Source: Meiothermus sp. Pnk-1
GTDB lineage: Bacteria; Deinococcota; Deinococci; Deinococcales; Thermaceae
DNA: 37,969 nucleotides
Direction of reading: 5' to 3'
Assembly: GCF_003226535.1 (NCBI RefSeq)
Contig: NZ_QKOB01000019.1
Span: 1-37,969, forward strand
Part shown: positions 1 through 7,993 of the stretch, piece by piece
Layout of the letters: each line of letters begins with the position of its first letter
Numbering within the stretch: the stretch's first letter is position 1
Program-made: the position numbers and the translations under genes
Notes under the pieces: model-generated
Database searches by the model: none
What the model saw: the letters and a program-made list of their open reading frames with translations, nothing else
Told to the model about the DNA's origin: nothing

Positions 1-6
1 GGCCGT

Positions 7-145
7 TTGCGCGAACCCCCCTAAAAAGGGTTCCGACGCAGGGTGGGGGAAGGTGAGGGGAAAACGGGTTTTCAATGTCCCCTAGCCGATTTCTCGGCTT
101 GCGCGAACCCCCCCGGGTTTTGGCGCTTGCTTGGGGTTCGCGCAA
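7..145. repeat. Three copies of TTGCGCGAACCCC in a gene-free stretch
   Basis: Bases 1-221 hold no credible gene. The 13-mer TTGCGCGAACCCC occurs directly at 7-19 and 99-111 and inverted at 133-145, so the last two copies could form a 13-bp stem with a 21-base loop. The stretch lies just downstream of the leftward M16 protease gene. The hairpin could end that transcript, but no clear T-run follows it; it may equally be a dispersed repeat element. Confidence 0.55.
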
Positions 146-221
146 CTTCAAGTTACTACAACCCCCATAGCTGGCCAATCCAAAAGAGGATCAAGACGGC
201 CTAGGCCGATTGCTTGCCTGC

Positions 222-3008
222 TCAGGGCTTCATCGCCTCCGGGTAGAGCACCGCCTTCAGGTAGCTGTCCCGGAAGAGCAGTTGGGCCATCCGCTGCAGG
301 TCCTGCGAGGTGAGGCCCTCTACGGTGGTGAAGTAGCCCTGGGTGTCGTTGGGGTCGAGATCGGGGTACTGGGCGAAATTGACCAGGCGGTTGAGCCAGA
401 AGCCGTTGGTGCGCAGGGCCTCCTCGCGGGCGCGTTTGAGCTGCTCGCGCACCTTGTTCAAGTTCACCTCGCTGGCCCCTTGGGTCTTGACCTCCTCGAT
501 CACCTTGGCCAGGGCCCCCAGCAGCTCCTCGGCCTTCTTGGGGTCACAGCTGAATTGGATCAGGGCGCTGGCCTCGGGATAGGGATCGCGGACCAGGTTG
601 ACGTTCACCCCGGCGCTGTAGATCCCGCCCAGCTTTTCGCGCAGTTCCTCGGTGATGCGGATGTCCAAGAGGTTTTGCAGCGCGGAGGCCGCCACGCCAT
701 TCTTGAGGCTGAACTCGAGGGGCGCCGCGTAGTACATCACCGCGTAGCCGCGCTCGTCCTTGCCGCGGTAGACGTTTTTCTCCACCTTGGCGGGGTTGGT
801 CTTGGGGAAGACGTTCTTCCAGGTGTCCTTGGCGTTCTTGGTGGGCAGGGTTCCCAGGTACTTCTGGGCAAAGTCCTTGAGCTTTTCCTCGTCGAAGCTG
901 CCCACGAACACGAAGGTGAAGTTGGCGGCGTTGGAAAAGCGCTCCTTGTAGATGGCCAAGCCCCGCTCGCGGTCGAGCTTTTGCAGGGCTTCGGGGCTGA
1001 AGGCGTGGCCCCGGAGGGTGCCGGGCAGGCGGTACTCGTCGAGCACGTCTTGGAGGGCGCTGATGGGGTTCAGGGCGCGGTTTTGCGCGGCCTCGAGGCG
1101 GCTTTGCTTCTCCTTTTCAAAAATAGCCTGGTCAGCCCGGGGCTGGGTGAAGTAGAGGTAGACGAGCTGGAAGAGGGTCTCGAGGTCTTTCGCCGTAGAG
1201 TTCCCCTGCATCCCCTCCTCGCGCTCGTTGATGAAGGGCGTGACCGCCACTTGCTTCCCGGCCAGCACCCGGACAAGCTGGCTGCGCTCGAGGGCGCCCA
1301 GGCCGCTCTGGTCCACTACCGCGGGGATGATGCGGGCTTCGGGGTAGTCCTCGTCGGAGTAGAGCGAGGCCCCGCCGGGGCTGTAGGCCCTGAAGAGCAC
1401 CTCGTCGGCCTTGAAATCGGTCTTCTTGTAGAGCACCCGGGCCCCGTTGGCCAGCACCAGCTCGGTGTAGGTGGGTTGTTTGTTCTCCTTGAGGATGGCC
1501 GCGGGAGCGGGGATCTTCTCCAGCAGCGCGGCGTTGGTAGCGTTCTCCTGGTAGGCCTGGACCGGCTTGGCCTCGGCCTGGGCCACGACCTTCTGCAGGT
1601 CGGCCTCGCTCAAGGGGGCCAGGCCGGCTTTCTCCGGGCGGATGGCCAGCACGTCCTTAGGCCCGCTCAGGAAGGCTTGGGCGTAGGCGTTCAGGTCGCC
1701 CAGGGTCAGCTCGCCGATAAAGCGCTGGGCCAGCTCGTAGTCGGTCTGGTCCGAGGTGGACACCGCCCCGCTCAGGAAGACCTCCACGTAGGCGTCGGCC
1801 AAGTCGCTGCTGTTGCGCTTGTCGCGCTCGTTGAAGTTCTTCTGGTAGCGGGCCAGCAGCTGGGCTTTGGCCCGCTCGAGCTCGGCCTGTGTAAAGCCCA
1901 GCCGGGCCCGGCGCAGCTCGGTGACCAAAGCCTCGAGGGCGGTCGCCTCCTGGCCCTCGCGGGCTTGGGCGCTCAGCTCCTCTACGTCGTGGGTGCGCAC
2001 AAAGCCGCTCCTCCCGGCCTCGGCCTGCAGAAAGGGCGGGTTGGGGCCATTGGCCAAGTCGTCCAGGCGGGTGGCCATCATGGCCGCGAAGAGTTCGCTG
2101 CGGATGCGGTTTTTCACGTCGCCCAAGGTGCGCTCGGGGGCCGCGGGCTTGAGCCCGTAGAGGCTCACCTGGGTGGCGGGAAACTCGGGGTCGCTCAAGA
2201 CTTTGTAGGCGTCGGCGGCTTGTGCAGGGATGGTGTAGCTCTGCCGCGGACGGGGGTTGTCCGGATTCTTGAGCCCGGCGAAGTTCTTCCGGATGATCTC
2301 CTCTATCGCCTTGGGGTCGAAGTCGCCCACCGCCACCACCGCCATCAGGTCGGGGCGGTACCAGTCGCGGTAAAAGCGCCGGATGGCCTCGGTGGGGCTC
2401 GAGCGCACGATCTCCATGTCCCCGATGGGACGGCGCAGGGCGTAGCGCGAGCCGGAGGTTAGTAGCTCGATAAGTTGCTTGTTGATCCGCCCGCTGGCGG
2501 TGCGATCGCGTAAGCGCTCCTCCTCCACGATCACCCCGGACTCGGCCTTGACGTCGGCCTCCGCAAGGGTAGCCGACTGCGCCCAGTCTTGCAGCACGTC
2601 GAAGGCTTTCTGCACCACCGCGGGGTCGGTGGTGGGGATCTTGAGGATGTAGACCGTCTCGTCGAAGCTGGTGTAGGCGTTGATGTCCGGCCCGAAGCGC
2701 ATCCCGATCTTTTCCAGGAAGTTGATGATCTCGAGCCCGGGGAAGCGCGCGGTGCCCTTGAAGAGCATGTGCTCGAGGAAGTGGGCCAGCCCCTTTTGGT
2801 CGTCGTCCTCCTGGTTGGAGCCGGCATTGACTACCAGCCGCAGCTCGGCCCGGTCTTTGGGCTCGCTGTTTTTCCGCACGTAGTAGGTAAGCCCGTTGGA
2901 AAGCTTCCCGATGATCACATCCCCCGCCACCGGCAGGGGCTGATCGAGGGCCGCTTGTCCCACAGCCATCCCTACCAGCAGGAGCGTCGCCGCTACAAGT
3001 CGCCGCAT
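222..3008 (-). CDS. Secreted M16 family zinc metallopeptidase (two-domain, pitrilysin-like)
   Basis: 928 residues. A Sec signal peptide (about residues 1-20, ending VGQA-A) precedes an M16 peptidase. The inverted zinc motif HFLEH is at 76-80 (zinc ligands H76 and H80, catalytic base E79), and a downstream acidic ligand is probably E156 in KAESG. The second half is the inactive M16 partner domain, as usual in long single-chain members that close like a clamshell on peptides. It should degrade peptides or misfolded fragments outside the cytoplasmic membrane; the substrate is unknown. The start is fixed by AGGAGGA at 3013-3019. A TATAAA box at 3030-3035 on the same strand is a likely -10. The gene stands alone, with aat starting upstream in the same direction after 77 bases. 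Family confident; physiological role not. Confidence 0.93.
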   Translation of the reverse strand: MRRLVAATLLLVGMAVGQAALDQPLPVAGDVIIGKLSNGLTYYVRKNSEPKDRAELRLVVNAGSNQEDDDQKGLAHFLEHMLFKGTARFPGLEIINFLEKIGMRFGPDINAYTSFDETVYILKIPTTDPAVVQKAFDVLQDWAQSATLAEADVKAESGVIVEEERLRDRTASGRINKQLIELLTSGSRYALRRPIGDMEIVRSSPTEAIRRFYRDWYRPDLMAVVAVGDFDPKAIEEIIRKNFAGLKNPDNPRPRQSYTIPAQAADAYKVLSDPEFPATQVSLYGLKPAAPERTLGDVKNRIRSELFAAMMATRLDDLANGPNPPFLQAEAGRSGFVRTHDVEELSAQAREGQEATALEALVTELRRARLGFTQAELERAKAQLLARYQKNFNERDKRNSSDLADAYVEVFLSGAVSTSDQTDYELAQRFIGELTLGDLNAYAQAFLSGPKDVLAIRPEKAGLAPLSEADLQKVVAQAEAKPVQAYQENATNAALLEKIPAPAAILKENKQPTYTELVLANGARVLYKKTDFKADEVLFRAYSPGGASLYSDEDYPEARIIPAVVDQSGLGALERSQLVRVLAGKQVAVTPFINEREEGMQGNSTAKDLETLFQLVYLYFTQPRADQAIFEKEKQSRLEAAQNRALNPISALQDVLDEYRLPGTLRGHAFSPEALQKLDRERGLAIYKERFSNAANFTFVFVGSFDEEKLKDFAQKYLGTLPTKNAKDTWKNVFPKTNPAKVEKNVYRGKDERGYAVMYYAAPLEFSLKNGVAASALQNLLDIRITEELREKLGGIYSAGVNVNLVRDPYPEASALIQFSCDPKKAEELLGALAKVIEEVKTQGASEVNLNKVREQLKRAREEALRTNGFWLNRLVNFAQYPDLDPNDTQGYFTTVEGLTSQDLQRMAQLLFRDSYLKAVLYPEAMKP

Positions 3009-3085
3009 TTTCTCCTCCTAAGGCAGAAGTTTATAGAAATCCCCGGTTCCCCAGATGATGGCTCGGTGAGGGAGCCAGCTCAGCG

Positions 3086-3682
3086 CTAGACAAAGCGGAC
3101 CGGGCGAGCGAGGGCCTCTTGCAGCCTCTGCCGGTACTCTCGCGGCGAGACTTCGTAGGCCCCGAAGCGCTCCAGGTGGGGGTTTTGCACCTGCACGTCG
3201 AAGAGGACAAACCCCCGCTGCCGCAGGTGCTCTACCAGCCGCACCAGTGCGACCTTGGAAGCCTCCGGGACCGCGTAAAACATGCTGTCCCCGATAAAAG
3301 CCCCGCCCAGGGCCAGCCCTAAAATCCCTCCGGCCAGCTCGCCTCGGTACCAGCTCTCAAAGCTGTGGGCGAACCCAGCCTGGTGAAGCCGCAGGTACAT
3401 CTGGGCCAGCTCGGGGGTCAGCCAGGTCTCGCTGCTATAGCTCCAACCCCGGGTGGCGCAGCCCTCCACTACCCCCATAAAGTCAGCGTTGATGCGAATC
3501 TCAAAGCGCCCCGAGTTGAGCGCCCGGCGCAGCGAGCGCGGTACATGGAAGCGTTCGTCCAAGGGCATCAGCGCCCGGAGCGGGGTGCCGTAGGCCCGCT
3601 GGTCGAACCAGCCCACGCCGTCCGCGAAACCTAGCGGGAAATAACCCTGCGCGTACAGCTCGAGGATCGCGGCTACGTCCAC
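3086..3682 (-). CDS. aat: Leucyl/phenylalanyl-tRNA-protein transferase
   Basis: 198 residues, the usual length for the family. It transfers Leu or Phe from aminoacyl-tRNA to N-terminal Lys or Arg of proteins, marking them for ClpS/ClpAP decay in the N-end rule pathway. The family pattern is clear: YAQGYFPLG near the N-terminus, CATRG followed by [22 protein letters not shown], then GG..FIGDSMF and ASK-VAL, ending with D-Q-N-HLERFGA. The start taken is GTG at 3682. A TAACGT box at 3689-3694 ends six bases upstream, so the message may be leaderless. An upstream region of inverted repeats separates it from a broken prolyl-oligopeptidase fragment. Confidence 0.93.
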   Translation of the reverse strand: MDVAAILELYAQGYFPLGFADGVGWFDQRAYGTPLRALMPLDERFHVPRSLRRALNSGRFEIRINADFMGVVEGCATRGWSYSSETWLTPELAQMYLRLHQAGFAHSFESWYRGELAGGILGLALGGAFIGDSMFYAVPEASKVALVRLVEHLRQRGFVLFDVQVQNPHLERFGAYEVSPREYRQRLQEALARPVRFV

Positions 3683-3960
3683 ATCTTTACGTTACCGCAA
3701 GCGGGGCTCGAGACCGCCCCCTCGAGCCCCAGCACCCGGAAGAGAAATGCGTAGATATCGGCTTTTTCCTCGGGTGCTCCCGCGCCGGGATCTGCTAAAG
3801 TCAACGCATTTTGCACTTCGATCCAGGCTCGGGTCTGCGGGCCGTTGGGGTCTTCCAACCAGCGATAGGGATCAGGGATTTTGCGGCCGTGGAGTTCGTC
3901 TACGTGATTGGCGGTAGGGGTGAAGGGATACTCGAGGCGAGACGTGCCCCCATTATGACC
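3676..3960 (-). pseudogene. Truncated N-terminus of a prolyl oligopeptidase (S9A)
   Basis: On the minus strand the frame reads YPFTPTANHVDELHG, then DPYRWLEDPNGPQTRAW and EVQNALT (about 3930 down to 3800). This is the very conserved start of the prolyl oligopeptidase propeller domain. Nothing of the remaining 600 or so residues follows: after ALT the frame runs about 40 unrelated residues to a stop at 3673-3675, inside the aat start. The N-terminus is also damaged. There is an in-frame TGA at 3967-3969 and no start codon between it and the homologous part, while the nearby ATG at 3951-3953 is in another frame. I read this as a deletion remnant rather than a working gene. A short expressed peptide cannot be excluded. 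Confidence 0.75.
3703..3778. repeat. Two abutting inverted repeats upstream of aat
   Basis: A perfect 10-bp repeat (GGGGCTCGAG at 3703-3712, CTCGAGCCCC at 3721-3730, 8-base loop) touches a second repeat (AGCACCCG at 3731-3738, CGGGTGCT at 3771-3778, 32-base loop). They lie between the aat start and the prolyl-oligopeptidase fragment. Both are upstream of the presumed aat transcription start, so they are more likely a terminator, a protein-binding site or a recombination scar than an aat leader structure. Confidence 0.6.
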
Positions 3961-4000
3961 CGCCGGTCAGAATCGCAACCCCTTAATCGTTCAGGTAGGC

Positions 4001-4951
4001 CTAGATGGCCGGCGAAGGGTTCGACTCCGGACGTTCGTGCGCAGCGAGGTACTTCTCGGCCACCATCGCCGCCCGGGTTCCAGCCCCCACGCTGGTGCCG
4101 AGCTGGCGGTAGATGGGATCGGCCACGTCGCCCGCGGCGAAAAGCCCCGGCACCGAGGTGTACACCTCGTCCTTCACCTCCACGTAGCCGTCGGGGCGCA
4201 AGGCCACCAGTCCCTTTACGAACTCGGTGTTGGGGACATGGCCGATGAAGACAAAAACCCCATCGGTCTTGAAGTCGTAGACCTGGCCGGTCTCGAGGTT
4301 GCGCAGCCGCACCCCGGTCACCGCCTCCTCCCCCAGGATCTCCTCCACCACGGTGTTCCAGAGGAAGTGCATCTTGGGGTTGGCGAAAGCCCTGGCCTGG
4401 GCGGTCTTGTTGGCGCGCAGCTCGCCGCGGCGGTGGATCAGGGTGACCTTAGAGGCGAACTTGGTGAGGAAGAGGCCCTCCTCCACCGCCGCGTCCCCTC
4501 CACCCACCACCACCACTTCCTTGCCCCGGTAGAAGAATCCGTCGCAAGTGGCGCAGGTGCTCACCCCACGCCCGTAGAACTTCTCCTCCCCGGGCACCCC
4601 CAGCTTCTTGGGATTGGCCCCGGTGGCCAGGATCACCGCCCTGGCCCGGTAAGTCCGCTCAAACCCCTTTACCCAAAAACCCTCTTCGCTCCGCTCAATG
4701 GCCTGTACCTCGTCCATCAGGAGTTCCGCGCCGAACTTGCGGGCTTGGTCTTCCATGCGCTTGGCCAGTTCAGCGCCGCTGATGGCCTCGGGGAAGCCGG
4801 GGTAGTTCTCGACCTCCTCGGTCTGGGCGATCTGCCCACCGGGGAGGCCCTTCTCGAGGATCAAGGTCTTGAGGTTGGCCCGACCCGTATAGATTGCCGC
4901 GGTAAGGCCCGCCGGGCCGCCCCCCACGATCACCACATCGTATTCGCTCAC
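4001..4951 (-). CDS. trxB: Thioredoxin reductase (NADPH, FAD)
   Basis: 316 residues, normal length. It transfers electrons from NADPH through FAD and a redox disulfide to thioredoxin in the cytoplasm. Visible parts: FAD-binding GGGPAG at 10-15, the redox pair C133-A-T-C136-D-G, the NADPH-binding GGGDAA at about 150-155 with HRRGELRA at 173-180, and the second FAD motif FAAGDVAD near the C-terminus. The start chosen is GTG at 4951, giving the canonical [12 protein letters not shown] beginning. The upstream region carries a dyad resembling CsoR/CstR-type operators at 5020-5036, which may couple expression to copper, persulfide or thiol stress (inference). The exact promoter is not clear. A low-potential ferredoxin-type reductase is less likely given the full CATC and NADPH motifs. 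Confidence 0.95.
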   Translation of the reverse strand: MSEYDVVIVGGGPAGLTAAIYTGRANLKTLILEKGLPGGQIAQTEEVENYPGFPEAISGAELAKRMEDQARKFGAELLMDEVQAIERSEEGFWVKGFERTYRARAVILATGANPKKLGVPGEEKFYGRGVSTCATCDGFFYRGKEVVVVGGGDAAVEEGLFLTKFASKVTLIHRRGELRANKTAQARAFANPKMHFLWNTVVEEILGEEAVTGVRLRNLETGQVYDFKTDGVFVFIGHVPNTEFVKGLVALRPDGYVEVKDEVYTSVPGLFAAGDVADPIYRQLGTSVGAGTRAAMVAEKYLAAHERPESNPSPAI

Positions 4952-5019
4952 AGCTCTACCCCCTGCTAGCTAACAGGCTACACCGTATATCCGGGGGGGA
5001 GCGTATTCAGGCTGACAAA

Positions 5020-5036
5020 ATACCTCTAGGGGGTAT
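5020..5036. promoter_or_regulatory. Candidate CsoR/CstR-like operator upstream of trxB
   Basis: ATACCTCTAGGGGGTAT is an imperfect dyad with ATACC/GGTAT arms and a C-rich/G-rich core. CsoR, CstR and related repressors bind sites of this TA-CCCC...GGGG-TA form. It sits between the tRNA-Glu terminator and trxB, with a TTGTCA hexamer next to it on the minus strand (5013-5018). Assignment to a repressor family is inference. Confidence 0.35.
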
Positions 5037-5052
5037 ATGAGGGGGGAGAAAC

Positions 5053-5074
5053 ATCCCCGGCCAAAGCCGGGGAT
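5053..5074 (-). terminator. Terminator of the tRNA-Gln/tRNA-Glu unit
   Basis: A 9-bp perfect stem (ATCCCCGGC at 5053-5061, GCCGGGGAT at 5066-5074) with a 4-base loop begins just after the encoded CCA of tRNA-Glu. The T-run after it on the minus strand is short (GTTTC). Confidence 0.7.
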
Positions 5075-5078
5075 TGTT

Positions 5079-5153
5079 TGGTGACCCCAAGGGGATTCGA
5101 ACCCCTGCCGCCGCCTTGAAAGGGCGGTGACCTAACCGCTAGTCGATGGGGCC
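5079..5153 (-). tRNA. tRNA-Glu (anticodon UUC)
   Basis: 75 bases including an encoded CCA (5079-5081). The acceptor begins GGCCCCA and pairs with TGGGGTC. The anticodon stem CCGCC/GGCGG encloses loop CTTTCAA with anticodon TTC, and the T arm GGTTCGAATCC is standard. It lies 44 bases downstream of tRNA-Gln on the same strand, so the two are probably cotranscribed. Confidence 0.95.
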
Positions 5154-5197
5154 AGGCAGTACACCGTCCCGGGGTTGGTAGCCCCGGGCCGGCCGCT

Positions 5198-5271
5198 TGG
5201 CTGGGGCGCGTGGATTCGAACCACGATTGGCGGAGCCAGAATCCGCAGTCCTGCCGTTAGACGACGCCCCA
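5198..5271 (-). tRNA. tRNA-Gln (anticodon CUG)
   Basis: 74 bases including an encoded CCA (5198-5200). The acceptor stem is TGGGGCG/CGCCCCA; the U1-A72 pair is typical of bacterial tRNA-Gln. The anticodon stem GCGGA/TCCGC encloses loop TTCTGGC, giving anticodon CTG. The T arm is GGTTCGAATCC. No convincing promoter was fixed in the 128 bases before the next gene. Confidence 0.95.
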
Positions 5272-5399
5272 AGGGGGCACACCGGGCTTACGACCCATCT
5301 AACCGGCTTGTGCAAACGGCCCGAAGTCGGGCAACCGACATGGTACACTCAACCCGTTAGGTTGGCAAGCCCCTTTGGGCCTGTCCGACCCAGCACCCA

Positions 5400-6056
5400 A
5401 TGTCGAGCGATCACCCTATGGACATCGAACAGCAGGTGTTGGAAGCCTTAAGCTCGTACGTATCCCGCGGGGCCGCCCTCAACCTCCTTCAGCGGGCGAT
5501 CAAGGCGGGGGGGCGTCCTCCCCTTTCCCCTGAGGACTGGGCCCGGGTGATCGAGGGGCCACTGATGCGCGAGCTGACCCAAGTCCTGCCGGTGAGGGGG
5601 GTTTTACCACCTTTCAAGGCCATCCTAGCCAAGCTACGCTCGAGCCCCACCCCCCCGCCTGCCCCCGTCCCTTCCCCCGACGAGGAGCCCGAGGCGCCCC
5701 CACCCCTCGAGCAGATACCTCTTTCCGATCCGGTCGCGCGACAAGGTTTGGTGCAAAACCTGGCCCGGCTCGAAGGGGTAGTCGGGGTTATCCTGGAGAC
5801 CCCCTACGGGCGCGAGGTCCGCGCCCCGGGGCTGGGGCCGGAATTTGCCCGGATGGTCGGCACCGCCCACCGACTAATCGTCACCCGAGGAAGCTATTCC
5901 ATGTTCTACACTGTGTTGGAGTCGGCCCAGTTGCTGATCCGGCCCATGCGGGTAGGGTGGATCGCGGTGCTCGCCCGTGGAGAGGCCAACCTGGGAGCCC
6001 TGATGTACCGCTTGCGGTACATCGAGGGCCTGCAAGAGGTGGAGCACCCAAGCTAG
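5400..6056 (+). CDS. Unrecognised protein: helical N-domain, Pro-rich linker, possible roadblock/LC7-like C-domain
   Basis: 218 residues, cytosolic, no signal or membrane segment. Residues about 8-82 are helical and leucine-rich, residues 83-108 are a proline-rich linker, and residues about 118-215 alternate strand and helix (RLEGVVGVILETPYGREV, then a helix, VGWIAVLARGEANLGALMYRL). This pattern recalls roadblock/LC7 (MglB-like) domains, a fold-level inference only. The N-domain and linker resemble those of the 886-residue protein at 7994-10654, which also ends in a similar small alpha/beta domain. The next gene, 71 bases on, encodes an exported membrane protein. The start is uncertain: ATG at 5400 is taken, ATG at 5418 is the alternative, and neither has a Shine-Dalgarno. 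No small GTPase partner is in the window. Confidence 0.7.
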   Translation: MSSDHPMDIEQQVLEALSSYVSRGAALNLLQRAIKAGGRPPLSPEDWARVIEGPLMRELTQVLPVRGVLPPFKAILAKLRSSPTPPPAPVPSPDEEPEAPPPLEQIPLSDPVARQGLVQNLARLEGVVGVILETPYGREVRAPGLGPEFARMVGTAHRLIVTRGSYSMFYTVLESAQLLIRPMRVGWIAVLARGEANLGALMYRLRYIEGLQEVEHPS

Positions 6057-6127
6057 CCTAGGAAAGCGAATATGTGCGTCTGGCCAAAGACACCCCTGAA
6101 GAAAGCGCCCTACCGGGAGGTTATGAG

Positions 6128-7909
6128 ATGAAGCGTTGGCTGGCAGTCTTGGTTCTCGCCACGTTAGTTTGCTCTATGGGGGCCTCGGCAGCCCCGATTG
6201 CCACCGTGTATGACCAGCTCGCAAGCAGCCTAGCCCAGGTGCAGAACCTGCAAAGCCGCAACCCCGCGCAAGCCCTGACCCTGCTCAACGACGCTCAGAA
6301 CCGCTTCCGAGGCTCAGCCAGCGACCTGGCCTCTCAGCTCAGCGACGGGATTCTGCGCAACCTCGAGGACGCCAAGGTGGCCATCCAGCGCCGCAGCCGC
6401 ACCGACCTCGAGGCGCGCATCCTGGTGATCCGGGGCATCTTGGGCAAAGCCCTGTACGACGCCTACTTCGCCGCCGTCACGGCCAAACAAATCCCCCAGG
6501 CCCAGGAGTTGCTGCGCCGCCTGATAGCGGCGAGCGAGCTCCCGGCCACCCTACCCGAACAGGCCACCGCGCTGGCCAACGCCGCCAACCTCAACGGCCT
6601 GCGGCTGCTTTTTGAGCGCGTCTACGCGCAAAACATGCTCAACGCCATCAACCGGGCGCGCAGCCAGGCCAGCCTCCAGGCCGCCTATCTCGACACCACC
6701 CGAGCTTACGCCCTGTACCTGGTGGTCCAGGACTCGCCTCGGGCCAACGGGCTCTCCGCACAGGATTTTGTGGGAGCGCTGGCCAAGCTCTCGGCTAACC
6801 AGGCGGAGGATTTCCGTAGCCAAGCTCGAGCCCTGAGCCAAAAGATCCAAGCCTTCCTCCAACAGATCGGGAGCCGACCGTCCAGTCAATCCGCGCAGGC
6901 CGTCACCCCCCCCGCCAGTGGGGGGGTGGCTGCCCAAAGCCCCACGCCCCACCCTCAGAGCAAACCCCAAACCACCCCGCCCTCGCCGATTCCCGCGGTC
7001 TTGGCGCAGCCCAGCGCCCCTGCCGAGGACGCCTACCAGCGCCTTCTGGGAGATGTGCGCTTCTTGCTGAGCGACCCCGCCCAGGCCGAGCGGGTCACCG
7101 AGCAGCTCACCGGGGCAGGGATTTTCAGCATCGATGACTGGAAGCGCGCGGTCCTCGAGGTCAAAGGGCAGGCCATCACCGCCCAGTCGCAGGTGCAGGT
7201 GGGCCGCTTCGAGCAAGCCCGCCAGACCCTGCGGCAACTCCAGTCCCAGTACCGCAGCCAGGTCGAGCCGATCGTGGCCGCTCTCAACCCCGCCCTCGCC
7301 GAACGCACCAACCAGCTCATCGGCGCCATGCAGCAAGCGGTGGGGCTGCGCACCACCGACTTCAGCGTGCTCTCCAACGAGCTGGAAGAGTCCCGGCTGG
7401 CCCTCTCCCGGCAGAGTCTGGGCTTCGGCCATAACTTTCAGGTAAGGCTTCAGCTCCTGCTTTTGGGCCTGCCCCGCGCGGTGCTCTTCATCCTAGCCGG
7501 GCTGTTAGCGGTGATCCCCCTGTACCTCCTCGTGCTGACCTTCGGCGGGCGCAACATCTACTGGCGCTTCTTGGGCCTGGCCTTCTTCTTCCTGCTGTTG
7601 CCAGCGATGCTCGAGGGCCTCTCCTACATCGGCTCGATCCTCGCGGACTACGGCAACCTGCCCTTCTTCGGCGCGCTGGCCAACCTCTCCATCCAGCAAA
7701 GCGTAACTGCCCAGATGTTCTGGGCCCTCACCCTATTCTTGGTGATCGCCTTCGCAGGGATTGGGCTGCGTGGGATTGCTATCCAGTTCGGGCTGTTGCA
7801 GAACGCCCGCACCCCCTTGAGCAATACCCAGCCAACCGGTGTCTCCGTAGGCCGCGTGGACCCCAAGATGACCACCGAAACCCTGGTCGAGTGGGACGAA
7901 GAGTTTTGA
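6128..7909 (+). CDS. Exported helical protein with C-terminal membrane segments, function unknown
   Basis: 593 residues from ATG 6128, preceded by GGGAGGT at a good distance; an in-frame GTG at 6074 would spoil the signal peptide. A Sec signal peptide (MKRW...ASAAP) is followed by a long all-helical part rich in Gln, Ala and Leu (about 25-255), a Pro/Ser/Gln-rich linker (about 257-300), a second helical part (about 300-430), then three hydrophobic segments at about 440-470, 478-500 and 525-550, and a short acidic tail. The helical parts are probably extracytoplasmic and the tail cytoplasmic or periplasmic, depending on topology. It lies between two proteins that share domains and probably works with them at the envelope (inference). 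I do not recognise the family; periplasmic iron-permease helices were considered but the diagnostic REXXE motifs are absent. Confidence 0.75.
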   Translation: MKRWLAVLVLATLVCSMGASAAPIATVYDQLASSLAQVQNLQSRNPAQALTLLNDAQNRFRGSASDLASQLSDGILRNLEDAKVAIQRRSRTDLEARILVIRGILGKALYDAYFAAVTAKQIPQAQELLRRLIAASELPATLPEQATALANAANLNGLRLLFERVYAQNMLNAINRARSQASLQAAYLDTTRAYALYLVVQDSPRANGLSAQDFVGALAKLSANQAEDFRSQARALSQKIQAFLQQIGSRPSSQSAQAVTPPASGGVAAQSPTPHPQSKPQTTPPSPIPAVLAQPSAPAEDAYQRLLGDVRFLLSDPAQAERVTEQLTGAGIFSIDDWKRAVLEVKGQAITAQSQVQVGRFEQARQTLRQLQSQYRSQVEPIVAALNPALAERTNQLIGAMQQAVGLRTTDFSVLSNELEESRLALSRQSLGFGHNFQVRLQLLLLGLPRAVLFILAGLLAVIPLYLLVLTFGGRNIYWRFLGLAFFFLLLPAMLEGLSYIGSILADYGNLPFFGALANLSIQQSVTAQMFWALTLFLVIAFAGIGLRGIAIQFGLLQNARTPLSNTQPTGVSVGRVDPKMTTETLVEWDEEF

Positions 7910-7917
7910 GGTCCCCG

Positions 7918-7944
7918 CCTCCGGTGACCCTGGAGGGGCTTTTT
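7918..7944 (+). terminator. Probable intrinsic terminator after the membrane-protein gene
   Basis: A short stem CCTCC (7918-7922) / GGAGG (7932-7936) is followed by GGC and a T5 run at 7940-7944. The stem is only 5 bp, so termination may be partial. Confidence 0.5.
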
Positions 7945-7980
7945 ACCAGCATGAACCCTTGGGAGGCGGAAAGGGTGGGA

Positions 7981-7986
7981 TAATAT
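7981..7986 (+). promoter_or_regulatory. -10 box for the coiled-coil gene (leaderless)
   Basis: TAATAT ends seven bases before the ATG at 7994, so transcription should begin at or next to the start codon. No Shine-Dalgarno is present. A weak TTGGGA at 7959-7964 may serve as -35. The coiled-coil gene therefore has its own promoter, separate from the two genes upstream. Confidence 0.6.
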
Positions 7987-7993
7987 CCTTAGA

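Noticed and set aside
210-2462. Open frame of 750 codons on the plus strand opposite the M16 protease
   Set aside because: It is the antisense shadow of a clear protease gene; composition is Leu/Gly/Val/Gln-rich low complexity with no recognisable domain, as expected in high-GC DNA.
5139-5451. Short open frames over the tRNA-Glu/tRNA-Gln region
   Set aside because: The bases belong to two well formed tRNA genes; the frames have no coding character.
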